DNA of 64,000 nucleotides, taken from Flavobacteriales bacterium (GTDB lineage Bacteria; Bacteroidota; Bacteroidia; Flavobacteriales_F; PHOS-HE28). This document shows positions 33,839 through 42,669 of the stretch, one piece after another; positions within the stretch are counted from its first letter, which is position 1, and each line of letters starts with the position of its first letter. The DNA is taken from contig JACJZI010000004.1 of NCBI GenBank assembly GCA_020635655.1, forward strand, positions 62,001 through 126,000. The letters run 5' to 3'. The notes under the pieces are model-generated. The model had not been told where the DNA came from and did no database searches. It saw only the letters and a list, made by a program, of their open reading frames with translations. The position numbers and the translations under genes are program-made.

Positions 33839-34693
33839 ATGGCGCAGGACCTTCTGCTGGGCGATGTGGGTGGTTCCGGTTCGCGTTGGGCCAGGCTGTC
33901 CGATGATGCGGTCGTCTGGTCCGCCGATGATCTCCCTGGAGCGAACCCGGCGACCGGGACCGTCGAGGCCCTGGGCCGGGCCTTGCGGGAACGCTCGGGC
34001 GAAATGGGGCGGCCCCGCTCGGTCGTGGTCTATGGGGCAGGCTGCGGATCGATGGAACAAAAGGACCGGATGCATGCGCTCTTGGCAACGGAGTTCAAGA
34101 ACGCGGCCATCAGCGTGATGGACGATCTGTTGGGTGCCGCACGCGCTCTCCATGGCGATGGGGAAGGGCGCGTGCTGATCCTGGGCACAGGCATGAACGC
34201 CGGGCACTATGACGGACGGACGATCAAGACCCGGATCCGCTCGCTTGGTTTCGTGCTCGGCGATGAGGGAAGTGGCGCGGACATCGGCAGGTGCCTGTTC
34301 CGTGACGCGCTGCGCGGTGAGATGCCCCCTCATGTGCAGGCCGCGCTGTTCGGCACCAAGGACCTGGACCTTGCGGCAACACGAAGTGCCATCTACGGGT
34401 CCGTTCCGATGGCCAGGGTCCTTGCCGGCCCCGTCAGGCATCTGCACCGGATAAGGGAAGATCCCTATGTCCTGGACCTGCTCGGTGAGCGGTTCGGGCG
34501 TCTGGCTTTTCTGCTGGAGCGCGAATTGGGCAGAGGGACCTTCCGGGCTACAGGCTCGGTGGCATGGGCTTTCCAAGATGCCCTGCAACACGCCCTCCAT
34601 GACCACGGCCTCGGGGTGGACACGGTCCAGCGCGACCCCCTGGAGGGGCTGATCACCTATCACCGGGCGCATCCGACACAGGCACCTCACTGA
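33839..34693 (+). CDS. BadF/BadG-type sugar kinase (N-acetylglucosamine kinase-like)
   Basis: 284 residues. ASKHA-fold ATPase: phosphate-1 motif LLLGDVGGSGSRWARL, a GTG motif in VLILGTGMNAG, and GFVLGDEGSGADIGRCLF, the hallmark of the BadF / N-acetylglucosamine kinase group. It probably phosphorylates an amino sugar from cell-wall or chitin turnover. It lies 18 bases after the regulator. Its 3' end overlaps the convergent patatin gene by 41 bases. Confidence 0.88.
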   Translation: MAQDLLLGDVGGSGSRWARLSDDAVVWSADDLPGANPATGTVEALGRALRERSGEMGRPRSVVVYGAGCGSMEQKDRMHALLATEFKNAAISVMDDLLGAARALHGDGEGRVLILGTGMNAGHYDGRTIKTRIRSLGFVLGDEGSGADIGRCLFRDALRGEMPPHVQAALFGTKDLDLAATRSAIYGSVPMARVLAGPVRHLHRIREDPYVLDLLGERFGRLAFLLERELGRGTFRATGSVAWAFQDALQHALHDHGLGVDTVQRDPLEGLITYHRAHPTQAPH

Positions 34694-37013
34694 GCAGGAC
34701 ATCGGGACGCCGGATCAACTCGTGGAAGCGTTCCAGTGCGGCCTGATTGTCAGGTGACCGGATGGCGGAGAGCACCTGGTGCTTTTCAACAGCGGTAAGG
34801 TGCCAGCTCAACGAGATCTCCTCATCGGGATCATGATGGAGCTGCAGATCGATCACCTCGAGCGGCACCTCGATCCAGGCACTGACCTGTTGCAGCATGA
34901 GATCGTAGTCCTGGTCCTGGACCTTCACGAAGTTGCCATAGACATTGCTTGCGGGGTCGAACAGTCGGGCCATCAGCGAACGGGCCACCGGTTGTACGTC
35001 CAGTAATTTCTGTGTGTCGCGGAGTTGGAGCACGATCACCCCGCTGGTGTGCTTGGCGATCCAGGTCCGGTGCTCCAGGAGGAACGCGCTCATGGTCCTG
35101 TACCCATAATTGTCACGGATCCCGGCGTCCATCACCCGCATGGGCGGATCGCTCGGCAGCGTGACCATCGGGGTGATATAGGGAAAGGTGGCGCTCATGC
35201 GCAGGGCGCTGGTCAGCTTCAGGTCCTCCGCGTCCTGGTCCTTGAACATGCGTTGGAACTCGATGCTCTCTGGTTGCGGTGCATGGGCCGTTCCGACCTT
35301 GCTCGCATTGTTCGTCAGATGCGCGGCGGGCAACGCGCTGATCAGCAGCCGTCGTCCGTCGTTCACCGAGGTCGGGGCCATCAGCAACATCGGGACCCGG
35401 GCATCCCGTTCGGGCTCCTCCAGGTCCCGCAGGCGTACGTCCAGAACATGATCGGTGTTCTCGTTCAGGCGCTCCTCAAAGACATAGCCGCGGTCCCGCG
35501 TGTAGATATGGTGACCGTCCACCACGCGCTGATACCGGATGAACATGTCGTTGGTGACGAAGGTGAAGGCCACTGGGTTCAGGATATCGCGCGACATGCG
35601 GTCCAAATGCGAAGGGTCGTCCGGGCCGGGCAGGTCGTCATTGTCCTGATGTGCGATATAGGATTGGCGGTAATAGGCCGCGCCGATCAGCCCGCCGGAT
35701 GAACCCGTGATCATGGCGGTACGTGGCAGGAGGTCGCCGCCGGCCACGCTGTCCAGTTCCTGCATGCACAGGCAGGTCCACAGCATGCTGCGCAGTCCTC
35801 CGCCACTGGTGCTCACAATGACCAGTGGTGGTCGATCGGCCTTGGTGACGGCCTGGGCGTGTGCCAGCCAACGGTCGAGCACCTGTTCCATGCCCGCCCG
35901 ATCGCGGTCCGTGGCCGCGCTGTCAAAGGCCAGTTCGTTCAGCTCGGCGATGGTATAGGGGGCGGGCTTCGCCTGGTAGTCGAGCCCGTAGGCCTGATTG
36001 TCGTAAAGGAACGCGTCGGTCCTCAGGCTCAGGAACTGCACACCGAGGACCAGGGCCACGATCACGCTGAGCGTCCATCCCTTCAACCAACTGTAGAGGG
36101 CGCTGATGATCATCAACAACATCGTGAAGAGCAGGAAAGCGCTCGCACCGGTGGGGATCTCGAACGGGCTCCAGCCACTGAACGCTCCCAGCGCAATGAA
36201 GCTCACGATCACGATCACCTCGAAAATGGATCCATTGATGTGGTTCTGCCAAAGCACGCTGCGCAACAGTTCCTTGTCATAGTGACGGCTGCTTCGGGCG
36301 AGCGCGATCCGCAACGGTGGCACCAGATAGGTCTCCACATGCCATTTCCGGGCGCGCTGTTCCCTGCGAAGCCAGCGGGTGGCCCTTCGTTGCGCGGAAC
36401 GGCGGGCAGGGATGGGTGAGGCGGGCCCAAAAAGATCGCCGAACGGCCCCTCGGGGCGATATTGTGCCGGTTCGTGACCGAGCACCTTGGTGATGTCGGT
36501 GTTCGTCCGGGTGAAGTAGAGCAGGGAGATCAACTGGAACAGGACGATCCCCAGGACAAATCCGGCCAGATCGATCGCCACCTGGCCCGGAGGGACCAGT
36601 TCCTTGAGGAGCTGGAGACGGGCCGAATAGTACAGATAGGACAGCACGAATGCCACCGGGATGATGGCATTGTTGATGTTGAACTTGAGAAATGGCCGGC
36701 TGAGCGTGGCGATGAACGGGAACCGGTACGCATGCATCGTGTAGCTGTACAGGTTGAACGCAGTGATGAACCCGCCCAGCGCGAACCCGGTCAGGAGATA
36801 GGAGAGGAAGTTGACATGCCCGAAATACTCCGGGTAGAGGAACACGTAAGGAATGCCGTATTTGACGCCGAGATCGCTGGTGATGTACGCCCACAGCACG
36901 GCCCAGAAGAACAGCAACAAGTGGTTCTTCTTCACGTGCAGCACGAGCAACTGCAATGGGAAGAAGTAGATCACCCGCCGCCACCATTGACGGACCCTGC
37001 GCCTGACCATCAT
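34653..37013 (-). CDS. Membrane-anchored patatin-like phospholipase
   Basis: 786 residues. The first ~340 residues hold about eight hydrophobic segments (for example 32-47, 65-88, 115-132, 146-168, 263-280, 290-310, 313-330). The C-terminal half is a patatin domain: oxyanion loop GGGLR at 404-408, nucleophile elbow GSSGG at 437-441 (Ser439) and the dyad Asp in DAGIRDNYG (Asp629). Patatins cleave acyl esters of phospholipids. A membrane-domain plus patatin fusion is less common than soluble or T9SS-linked patatins. A box CATCTTTG overlaps the start region, so the mRNA is nearly leaderless. Confidence 0.88.
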   Translation of the reverse strand: MMVRRRVRQWWRRVIYFFPLQLLVLHVKKNHLLLFFWAVLWAYITSDLGVKYGIPYVFLYPEYFGHVNFLSYLLTGFALGGFITAFNLYSYTMHAYRFPFIATLSRPFLKFNINNAIIPVAFVLSYLYYSARLQLLKELVPPGQVAIDLAGFVLGIVLFQLISLLYFTRTNTDITKVLGHEPAQYRPEGPFGDLFGPASPIPARRSAQRRATRWLRREQRARKWHVETYLVPPLRIALARSSRHYDKELLRSVLWQNHINGSIFEVIVIVSFIALGAFSGWSPFEIPTGASAFLLFTMLLMIISALYSWLKGWTLSVIVALVLGVQFLSLRTDAFLYDNQAYGLDYQAKPAPYTIAELNELAFDSAATDRDRAGMEQVLDRWLAHAQAVTKADRPPLVIVSTSGGGLRSMLWTCLCMQELDSVAGGDLLPRTAMITGSSGGLIGAAYYRQSYIAHQDNDDLPGPDDPSHLDRMSRDILNPVAFTFVTNDMFIRYQRVVDGHHIYTRDRGYVFEERLNENTDHVLDVRLRDLEEPERDARVPMLLMAPTSVNDGRRLLISALPAAHLTNNASKVGTAHAPQPESIEFQRMFKDQDAEDLKLTSALRMSATFPYITPMVTLPSDPPMRVMDAGIRDNYGYRTMSAFLLEHRTWIAKHTSGVIVLQLRDTQKLLDVQPVARSLMARLFDPASNVYGNFVKVQDQDYDLMLQQVSAWIEVPLEVIDLQLHHDPDEEISLSWHLTAVEKHQVLSAIRSPDNQAALERFHELIRRPDVLLSEVPVSDAPGDR

Positions 37014-37070
37014 GCAAAGATGGGGTTCACCCTGCGGTATACGCCTGATGGCGCGCAGGTGTTGTCCTGC

Positions 37071-38768
37071 TCAGACCTTGCCCAGGACGGTGCCGAACAC
37101 CGCGTCGCCGACCTCCTCGGCCCGGGCACGAAGGAGATCGGCTTCACGCGTCACTTCCGCGATGAAGTCCGGTGCGTCGAGCCCGGCGCAATTGATGCGC
37201 ACATTGAGGTAGGCGCCGAGCGCACCGGTGCGTGCGCACAGGGCACCCACCCCTGCATCGCTCACCGAGGCCGGCAGCCCTTTTTCGGACATGGCCTTCA
37301 GGAGGTCAAGGCTTCGCACGCAGACGCGCATGGTCTCCAAGGGAACCAGGATGGCGCCCTTGGTGGCTTCCGTGATCGCGGCGCTCCGGGTCTGTTGCTC
37401 TTCCGATGAGCCTTTTGGCATCTGCATGGCCGCCAGGATCCGGTCGAACGCACGCGTGTCCTCGTCCACCAGGCGCAACAGCTCCCTGCGACAGACCTCA
37501 CCCTCCGAAGCATGGTCGCTGAATTCCTCCCAACGTTCGTCCCACCCACGCTTGTGCGCGCTGAGATTGGCCACCATGGTGCCGAGCGCGGCGCCGAGCG
37601 CGCCGATGTACGCACTGACCGATCCTCCGCCAGGGGCCGGGCTTTCAGCGGCCGTCTCCTCGCTGAAACGCTTCAGGTCCATTCGCGCCAACCGCTCAAG
37701 CGCCGGATCCTCCAACATCAGTTCGATCACCTTCTTCTCCGGGTCGAACGGGGCCAGATCGTCCAGACCGAGCGACTTGACCGCGATCTTGATCTTTTCG
37801 TGCTCGGAGATGCCCAGGCTGCGTTGCTGTCGTCGGAGATAGAAGTCCGCCGCGTCCAAAAGGGCCTGCTTGGGGATCAGCCCGACCAGTTCACTTCCCG
37901 TGACCCGGATGCCGCGTTCCTCCGCCGACTTGCACGCCTCATCGAAAGCCACATGCACGGGAGTGACCGTGATGTCCGTCAGGTTCAGCGAGAGCTGTGC
38001 GATGCCGTACTCCTCGATGTACCAGCCGATGCCTTTCACGGCCTTGAGCCTGCCGGGGATCTTGATCGGTTCGCCACTGGCGTCGGTGACCACCTTCCCC
38101 GTGAGCGGATCGCCTTCCCGTTGGACGCGGCCGGCCTCCCGGATGTCGAAGGCGATGGCGTTGGCGCGACGGGTGCTGGTGGTGTTCAGGTTCACGTTGT
38201 AGGCCACGAGGAAGTTCCGTGCGCCCACGGCGGTCGCACCGCTGCGCGCGACGGGCTCATTGAACTCCGCCGGACCATGATCGGGCTTCCATGCAGGGTC
38301 CTTCAGTTTTTTTGCCAGGCCTTCATACTCGCCGCTCCGGTTGTTGGCCAGATTGCGGCGTTTGTCCTCCATGGCCGCCTGTTCATAGAGATAGACCGGA
38401 ATGCCCAGTTCTTTCCCGATGCGTTCTCCCAGGGCCCGGGCATAGGGTACGACCTCCTCCAGGGTGATCCCGCTCACGGGGACCAACGGACAGACATCGG
38501 TGGCGCCGAACCGGGGATGTGCGCCACCGTGGTTCCGCATGTCGATCAGCTCCTGGGCCTTTTTCACCAGGAGGAAGGCCGCTTCCACGACGGCTTCCGG
38601 CGGACCGACGAAGGTGATCACCGTGCGGTTCGTGGCCTTGCCCGGATCGATGTCGAGCAGGCGGACGCCCTCGACCGTGCCCACTACGGAGGCGATCGCC
38701 TCGATCTTGGCCCGGTCGCGGCCTTCACTGATGTTCGGAACACATTCGATCAGACGGGTCATGGACAT
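37071..38768 (-). CDS. ftcD: Bifunctional glutamate formimidoyltransferase / cyclodeaminase
   Basis: 565 residues from the ATG at 38768. The N-terminal ~330 residues are formimidoyltransferase (LIECVPNISEGRD, HGGAHPRFGATDVCPLVPV, ARNFLVAYNVNLNTT) and the C-terminal ~220 are formimidoyl-THF cyclodeaminase (ESPAPGGGSVSAYIGALGAALG). Together they move the formimino group of N-formimino-glutamate to tetrahydrofolate and release ammonia, the last step of the glutamate route of histidine breakdown. hutI is two genes upstream on the same strand; hutH and hutU are not in the window. Perfect own promoter at 38789. Confidence 0.95.
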   Translation of the reverse strand: MSMTRLIECVPNISEGRDRAKIEAIASVVGTVEGVRLLDIDPGKATNRTVITFVGPPEAVVEAAFLLVKKAQELIDMRNHGGAHPRFGATDVCPLVPVSGITLEEVVPYARALGERIGKELGIPVYLYEQAAMEDKRRNLANNRSGEYEGLAKKLKDPAWKPDHGPAEFNEPVARSGATAVGARNFLVAYNVNLNTTSTRRANAIAFDIREAGRVQREGDPLTGKVVTDASGEPIKIPGRLKAVKGIGWYIEEYGIAQLSLNLTDITVTPVHVAFDEACKSAEERGIRVTGSELVGLIPKQALLDAADFYLRRQQRSLGISEHEKIKIAVKSLGLDDLAPFDPEKKVIELMLEDPALERLARMDLKRFSEETAAESPAPGGGSVSAYIGALGAALGTMVANLSAHKRGWDERWEEFSDHASEGEVCRRELLRLVDEDTRAFDRILAAMQMPKGSSEEQQTRSAAITEATKGAILVPLETMRVCVRSLDLLKAMSEKGLPASVSDAGVGALCARTGALGAYLNVRINCAGLDAPDFIAEVTREADLLRARAEEVGDAVFGTVLGKV

Positions 38769-38788
38769 GGCGTGTCGGTTCGGGCGGG

Positions 38789-38796
38789 CAAAGCTA
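38789..38796 (-). promoter_or_regulatory. Predicted -7 box TAGCTTTG for ftcD
   Basis: Perfect TAnnTTTG on the minus strand, 20 bases before the ftcD ATG and within the 47-base gap after the CPBP gene. Confidence 0.55.
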
Positions 38797-38815
38797 TCAC
38801 GCCGGTGAAGCCCCG

Positions 38816-39613
38816 TTACATGTTCGGGAAGACCACGCTGAGCACGTTGTTCAACATGTGCAGGATGATCGGCACCCAGATGGAGCCACTGCGTGTGCGG
38901 GCATAACCGAGCACGACCCCCATGGGCAGCACGAGCAGCAGGATCGCCGCGGAATACTGCATGTGCATCAGGGTGAAGACACCGGCGGTCACCGCCACGC
39001 TGATGTGCTCGTCGGTGATGTGCCGCATGGTGCCAAGGAAAAGACCGCGCAGGAGCGTCTCCTCGAAAAGGGCCGGCATGACCCCCACCCCGAATAGGAG
39101 CATCGGCAGGCTGTGGGCCGAACCGATCACCTCGTTCATGTAGTCGGACCGGAAGGAAGGAATGAAGTTGGCCAGGACCTCGATCACCGCCACCAGGGCG
39201 ATGAACACCCCGGACCAGATGAACAGGGCACGGGGGCGGAACATGCGGAAGCCGAGGAATGCCTTCCAGCCATCGCGCTTCCAAAGCTGAACAAAGAGCA
39301 GGGTCGCCAGGAAGCCGGCGAGACCGGACCAGAGCGAGGCAGCAGCGATGGCATCACCATCGGTCTGATGGTCCTGAAGCGCGGACAACAAGCCAGGGTC
39401 GCTGAGCGCTTCGCGCAATGATAGCGCGGAAAGGTCCGGGTCCACCTGCACCACGTGGAGCACGAACACACCGGACTGCACGATGAAGAAGAGCGTGAAC
39501 ACGGCGATGAAGACCGCCATGCCACGCGCGAACCGGATGCCGGGTGGCAATGCGCGGTCCGCTTCGTTGGAGGGGTCAGGGAACTGTGGTCCCGGAGCGG
39601 ATGATGGTTCCAT
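38816..39613 (-). CDS. CPBP family intramembrane metalloprotease
   Basis: 265 residues with about seven or eight hydrophobic segments. Motif 1 FEETLLRGLFLG (EExxxR) and motif 2 HMLNN (HxxxN/B) carry the Glu and His metal/catalytic residues of the CAAX-protease / bacteriocin-processing (CPBP, Abi) family. The substrate is unknown. The start overlaps the hutI 3' end by 38 bases, so it is likely co-transcribed with hutI although no link to histidine breakdown is known. Confidence 0.92.
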   Translation of the reverse strand: MEPSSAPGPQFPDPSNEADRALPPGIRFARGMAVFIAVFTLFFIVQSGVFVLHVVQVDPDLSALSLREALSDPGLLSALQDHQTDGDAIAAASLWSGLAGFLATLLFVQLWKRDGWKAFLGFRMFRPRALFIWSGVFIALVAVIEVLANFIPSFRSDYMNEVIGSAHSLPMLLFGVGVMPALFEETLLRGLFLGTMRHITDEHISVAVTAGVFTLMHMQYSAAILLLVLPMGVVLGYARTRSGSIWVPIILHMLNNVLSVVFPNM

Positions 39614-40844
39614 CGATGATCACGGTATCGATATGATCGGTGCCGAATGCGTACGGCAGATAGGCCAGGGAGGGCACCGGTCGGGTGATGATCAGGCTCG
39701 CGTTCCGACCAACGGAGAGTGCGCCGAAATGATCCGACAGGCCCATGGCGGAGGCGGCATTGATCGTCATCGCATTCACCGCCTCCTCGGGCAACATGCG
39801 CAATTTGAGGCAGGCCAGCGAAAGGATGAAGTTCATGTTGCCGCTCGGCGTGCTGCCGGGGTTGTGGTCGGTGGCCAGGGCCACGGGAAGCCCTGCGGTG
39901 ACGAGGTCCCGCACCGGAGCGTATGGGATGTTCAGGAAAAAGGAGCAGGAGGGGAGTACCGTGGGGATCGTGCCGCTGCCGACGAGGGCATCGATGTCCT
40001 CGGGCCGCATGACCTCGAGGTGATCGACGCTCCAGGCCTTGTTGGCCACGGCCGCCTGAATGCCGCCGATGCTGGTGAACTGGTTCACGTGCACCTTGCC
40101 CGGCAGTCCATGCTCCGCCCCCGCCTGAAGGATGCGATCCATTTCCTCCACGGTGTAATAATTGGTCTCGCAGAACACATCCACATGATCGGCGAGACGC
40201 TCCCGGGCCACCACCGGTATCAGTTCCTCGACGATCCGGTCGACCCACGCATTCCGGTCGTTCGTGAACTCCGGCGGGATCGCGTGCGCGGCCAGCAGCG
40301 TGGCCTTGATCCGAAGCGGAAGGGTCTCCCGCAACCGGGCGATCACATGGAGCATCTTCAGTTCGCTCTCCACCGTCAGGCCGTATCCGCTCTTGATCTC
40401 CACGGCCACCGTGCCCTGCCACATCATTTCCTCCAGCCGCTGTCGGGCCTGGTCGTAGAGGTCGTCGGCCGACATGTCGCGCAGTTTTCGCGCGCTGTTC
40501 AGGATGCCTCCACCCCGCGCCGCGATCTCCTGGTAGGAAAGGCCGTTGATGCGGTCCACGAACTCCTGCTCACGCGGTGCCGCGAACACGGTGTGCGTAT
40601 GTGGGTCGCACCAACCCGGCAGCACAAGTCGCCCCTCGGCTTCGATCACCGTGAGGTCGTTCCAATCGGTCACGCCGGGAAAGTCGGTCATCGGCCCCAT
40701 GCCCGTGATGCGACCGTTCTCAGCCTGCAGCCAGGCGTTCTCGATCAGGGGCAGATCCGCCATTTGCGCACCGGCCACACGACGCACCTCCGGAGCATGC
40801 GTGCCCACGAGGGCCTTCGCGTTCTTGATCAGGATCTTGGGCAT
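39576..40844 (-). CDS. hutI: Imidazolonepropionase
   Basis: 422 residues from the ATG at 40844. Amidohydrolase that opens 4-imidazolone-5-propionate to N-formimino-glutamate, the substrate of ftcD. Metal motif WCDPHTHTVFAA (HxH), SYQEIAARGGGI, VEIKSGYGLTVESELKML, AHAIPPEF, VDVFCETNYYT, the metal Asp/Asn region ALATDHNPGSTPS and MLPEEAVNAMTINAASAMG are present. Box CACCTTTG at 40854-40861. Divergent from bshA across 113 bases. Confidence 0.96.
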   Translation of the reverse strand: MPKILIKNAKALVGTHAPEVRRVAGAQMADLPLIENAWLQAENGRITGMGPMTDFPGVTDWNDLTVIEAEGRLVLPGWCDPHTHTVFAAPREQEFVDRINGLSYQEIAARGGGILNSARKLRDMSADDLYDQARQRLEEMMWQGTVAVEIKSGYGLTVESELKMLHVIARLRETLPLRIKATLLAAHAIPPEFTNDRNAWVDRIVEELIPVVARERLADHVDVFCETNYYTVEEMDRILQAGAEHGLPGKVHVNQFTSIGGIQAAVANKAWSVDHLEVMRPEDIDALVGSGTIPTVLPSCSFFLNIPYAPVRDLVTAGLPVALATDHNPGSTPSGNMNFILSLACLKLRMLPEEAVNAMTINAASAMGLSDHFGALSVGRNASLIITRPVPSLAYLPYAFGTDHIDTVIIDGTIIRSGTTVP

Positions 40845-40957
40845 GTCAGGGCGCAAAGGTGGCAAGGAGGATCGAAGATGAGGCCCCGTTCGCGAGTGCC
40901 GTGCCGATCACGGGTCGGGATCGCGCAACTTTGCGGTCCTCAGTACGCAGAGAGCAT

Positions 40958-42091
40958 ATGCGCATCGGGATCGTTTGTTACCCCACGTTCGGCGGAAGCG
41001 GCGTGGTGGCCACCGAACTGGGTATGGCCCTGGCCGAGAAGGGCCATACCGTGCACTTCATCACCTACGACCGGCCGGTGCGGTTGCGGGAAAGGGCCGG
41101 GCACGTGTTCTACCATGAGGTGCGGGTGAGCGATTATCCGCTCTTCGACTACCAGCCCTACGAGCTCGTGCTCAGCAGCAAATTGGTCGACGTGGCGATC
41201 TACGAAGGGCTCGATCTCGTTCATGTGCATTATGCGATCCCGCATGCCTCAGCCGCCTGGATGGCCCAGCAGATCCTCGCGTCGAAGGGGTTCCACCTGC
41301 CCTTCATCACCACGTTGCACGGTACGGACATCACCTTGGTCGGACGCGACCCCAGCTTCGAGCCGGTGATCACCTTCTCCATCGAGCGCAGCGATGCGGT
41401 GACGGCGGTCTCGGAAAGCCTGAAACGGGACACCTATGCGCACTTCCCCGTGAAGCGCGAGATCGAGGTCATCCCCAACTTCGTCTGCATCGATCAGTAC
41501 CCCCGGGAGGCCGATCCGGAATTGCGCGCCCGTTATGCGCCCAAGGGAGAACGCCTGCTCGTGCACATCTCCAACTTCAGGCCGGTGAAACGGGTGGAGG
41601 ACGTGGTGGGCGTGTTCCGGCGCGTGCGTGAAAAGCTGCCGGCGCGCCTGCTCCTGATCGGCGATGGACCCGAACGACAGCGCATCGAGAACATGTGCCG
41701 CAGTGCCAACGACTGCCATGATATCCTTTTCCTCGGGAAGATGACCGAACCGGAGGAGGTGCTGCGTGTTTGCGATCTTTTCGTCCTCACAAGTGACAGC
41801 GAGAGCTTCGGTCTGGCCGCGTTGGAGGCGATGGCCTGCCGCGTACCGGTGGTCAGTAACAATACCGGCGGCACGCCCGAGGTCGTGACCGATGGGGTGG
41901 GCGGATTGCTCAGTCCACTGGGCGACCTCGACAAGATGGCTGCCAACGCGGTCCGTATCCTGCAGGACGCCGGCGCGCTGGAAGGCTTCCGGAAAGGAGC
42001 CATGGTGGATGCGCGCCGATTCGACGTGAACGCGGTGCTGCCCCGGTACGAGGCGCTCTACGATCGGGTCGCGGGGAAGGTCACGGTCTGA
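40958..42091 (+). CDS. bshA: N-acetyl-alpha-D-glucosaminyl L-malate synthase
   Basis: 377 residues from the ATG at 40958. GT4 glycosyltransferase that joins UDP-GlcNAc and L-malate, the first step of bacillithiol synthesis. Typical N-terminus GIVCYPTFGGSGVVATELGMALAEKGHTVHFITYDRP, TLHGTDITLVG, NFRPVKRVEDVV, and the donor-site SDSESFGLAALEAMACRVPVVSNNTGG. bshB and bshC are not in the window. Box CAACTTTG at 40926-40933. Confidence 0.95.
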   Translation: MRIGIVCYPTFGGSGVVATELGMALAEKGHTVHFITYDRPVRLRERAGHVFYHEVRVSDYPLFDYQPYELVLSSKLVDVAIYEGLDLVHVHYAIPHASAAWMAQQILASKGFHLPFITTLHGTDITLVGRDPSFEPVITFSIERSDAVTAVSESLKRDTYAHFPVKREIEVIPNFVCIDQYPREADPELRARYAPKGERLLVHISNFRPVKRVEDVVGVFRRVREKLPARLLLIGDGPERQRIENMCRSANDCHDILFLGKMTEPEEVLRVCDLFVLTSDSESFGLAALEAMACRVPVVSNNTGGTPEVVTDGVGGLLSPLGDLDKMAANAVRILQDAGALEGFRKGAMVDARRFDVNAVLPRYEALYDRVAGKVTV

Positions 42092-42669
42092 TGGAGTTCC
42101 TTTCCCCACGCGTCAGCATCGAACGGTCCAAGGACCGTCTGTCGGTGGTCATCAGTGCCCGCCTCCCCAAGTGGCAGGAGACGCTCCTGGTCGCCTGGTT
42201 CCTGGCGTGGCTGCTCTCCGGTGGCTACATCTTTTACAGCTACCTGCACCTGCCGCATGGCGGTCTGCGGCAATACCTGCTCGTATTCCTTGCGTTCTGG
42301 GCCTATTTCGCCCTGCGGATCGGAAAGGCCGTCGCCTGGCGGTTGAAGGGCTTCGAATCCTGGCGGCTCAAGGGCGGTGTGTTCACGTTGAAGAACAGCA
42401 TCTTCGGACTCGGTAAGGCGCGCGACCATTTCGTGGAGAACATCCAGGACCTCGGTCCCCTGGGGCGGAACGAAAGGTCGCTGAAATGGCAGATCAATGA
42501 GAGCTTCTGGGTGATCGGTGGGGAAAGGCTCGTGTTCACCGACCGCGGCCGGAAATTCGGCTTTGGCAAGGGATTGAACGACGAGGAGGTCACGGCACTG
42601 CTGCCGTTGTTGAAGCATGCCATCCGTAGCGAAAGCAGGCGGGCCGAACAACCCGCCGGTCAGCCCTGA
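42091..42669 (+). CDS. Two-span membrane protein of unknown function
   Basis: 192 residues. Two membrane segments (about 31-51 and 60-80) followed by a soluble, beta-rich domain (KGGVFTLKNSIFGLGKARDHFVENIQDLGPL) of the bacterial-PH-like type seen in small inner-membrane proteins; I do not recognise the family. The ATG shares one base with the bshA stop (TGATG), so the two are probably translated together. It overlaps the convergent CoA-transferase stop by 10 bases. Confidence 0.75.
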   Translation: MEFLSPRVSIERSKDRLSVVISARLPKWQETLLVAWFLAWLLSGGYIFYSYLHLPHGGLRQYLLVFLAFWAYFALRIGKAVAWRLKGFESWRLKGGVFTLKNSIFGLGKARDHFVENIQDLGPLGRNERSLKWQINESFWVIGGERLVFTDRGRKFGFGKGLNDEEVTALLPLLKHAIRSESRRAEQPAGQP

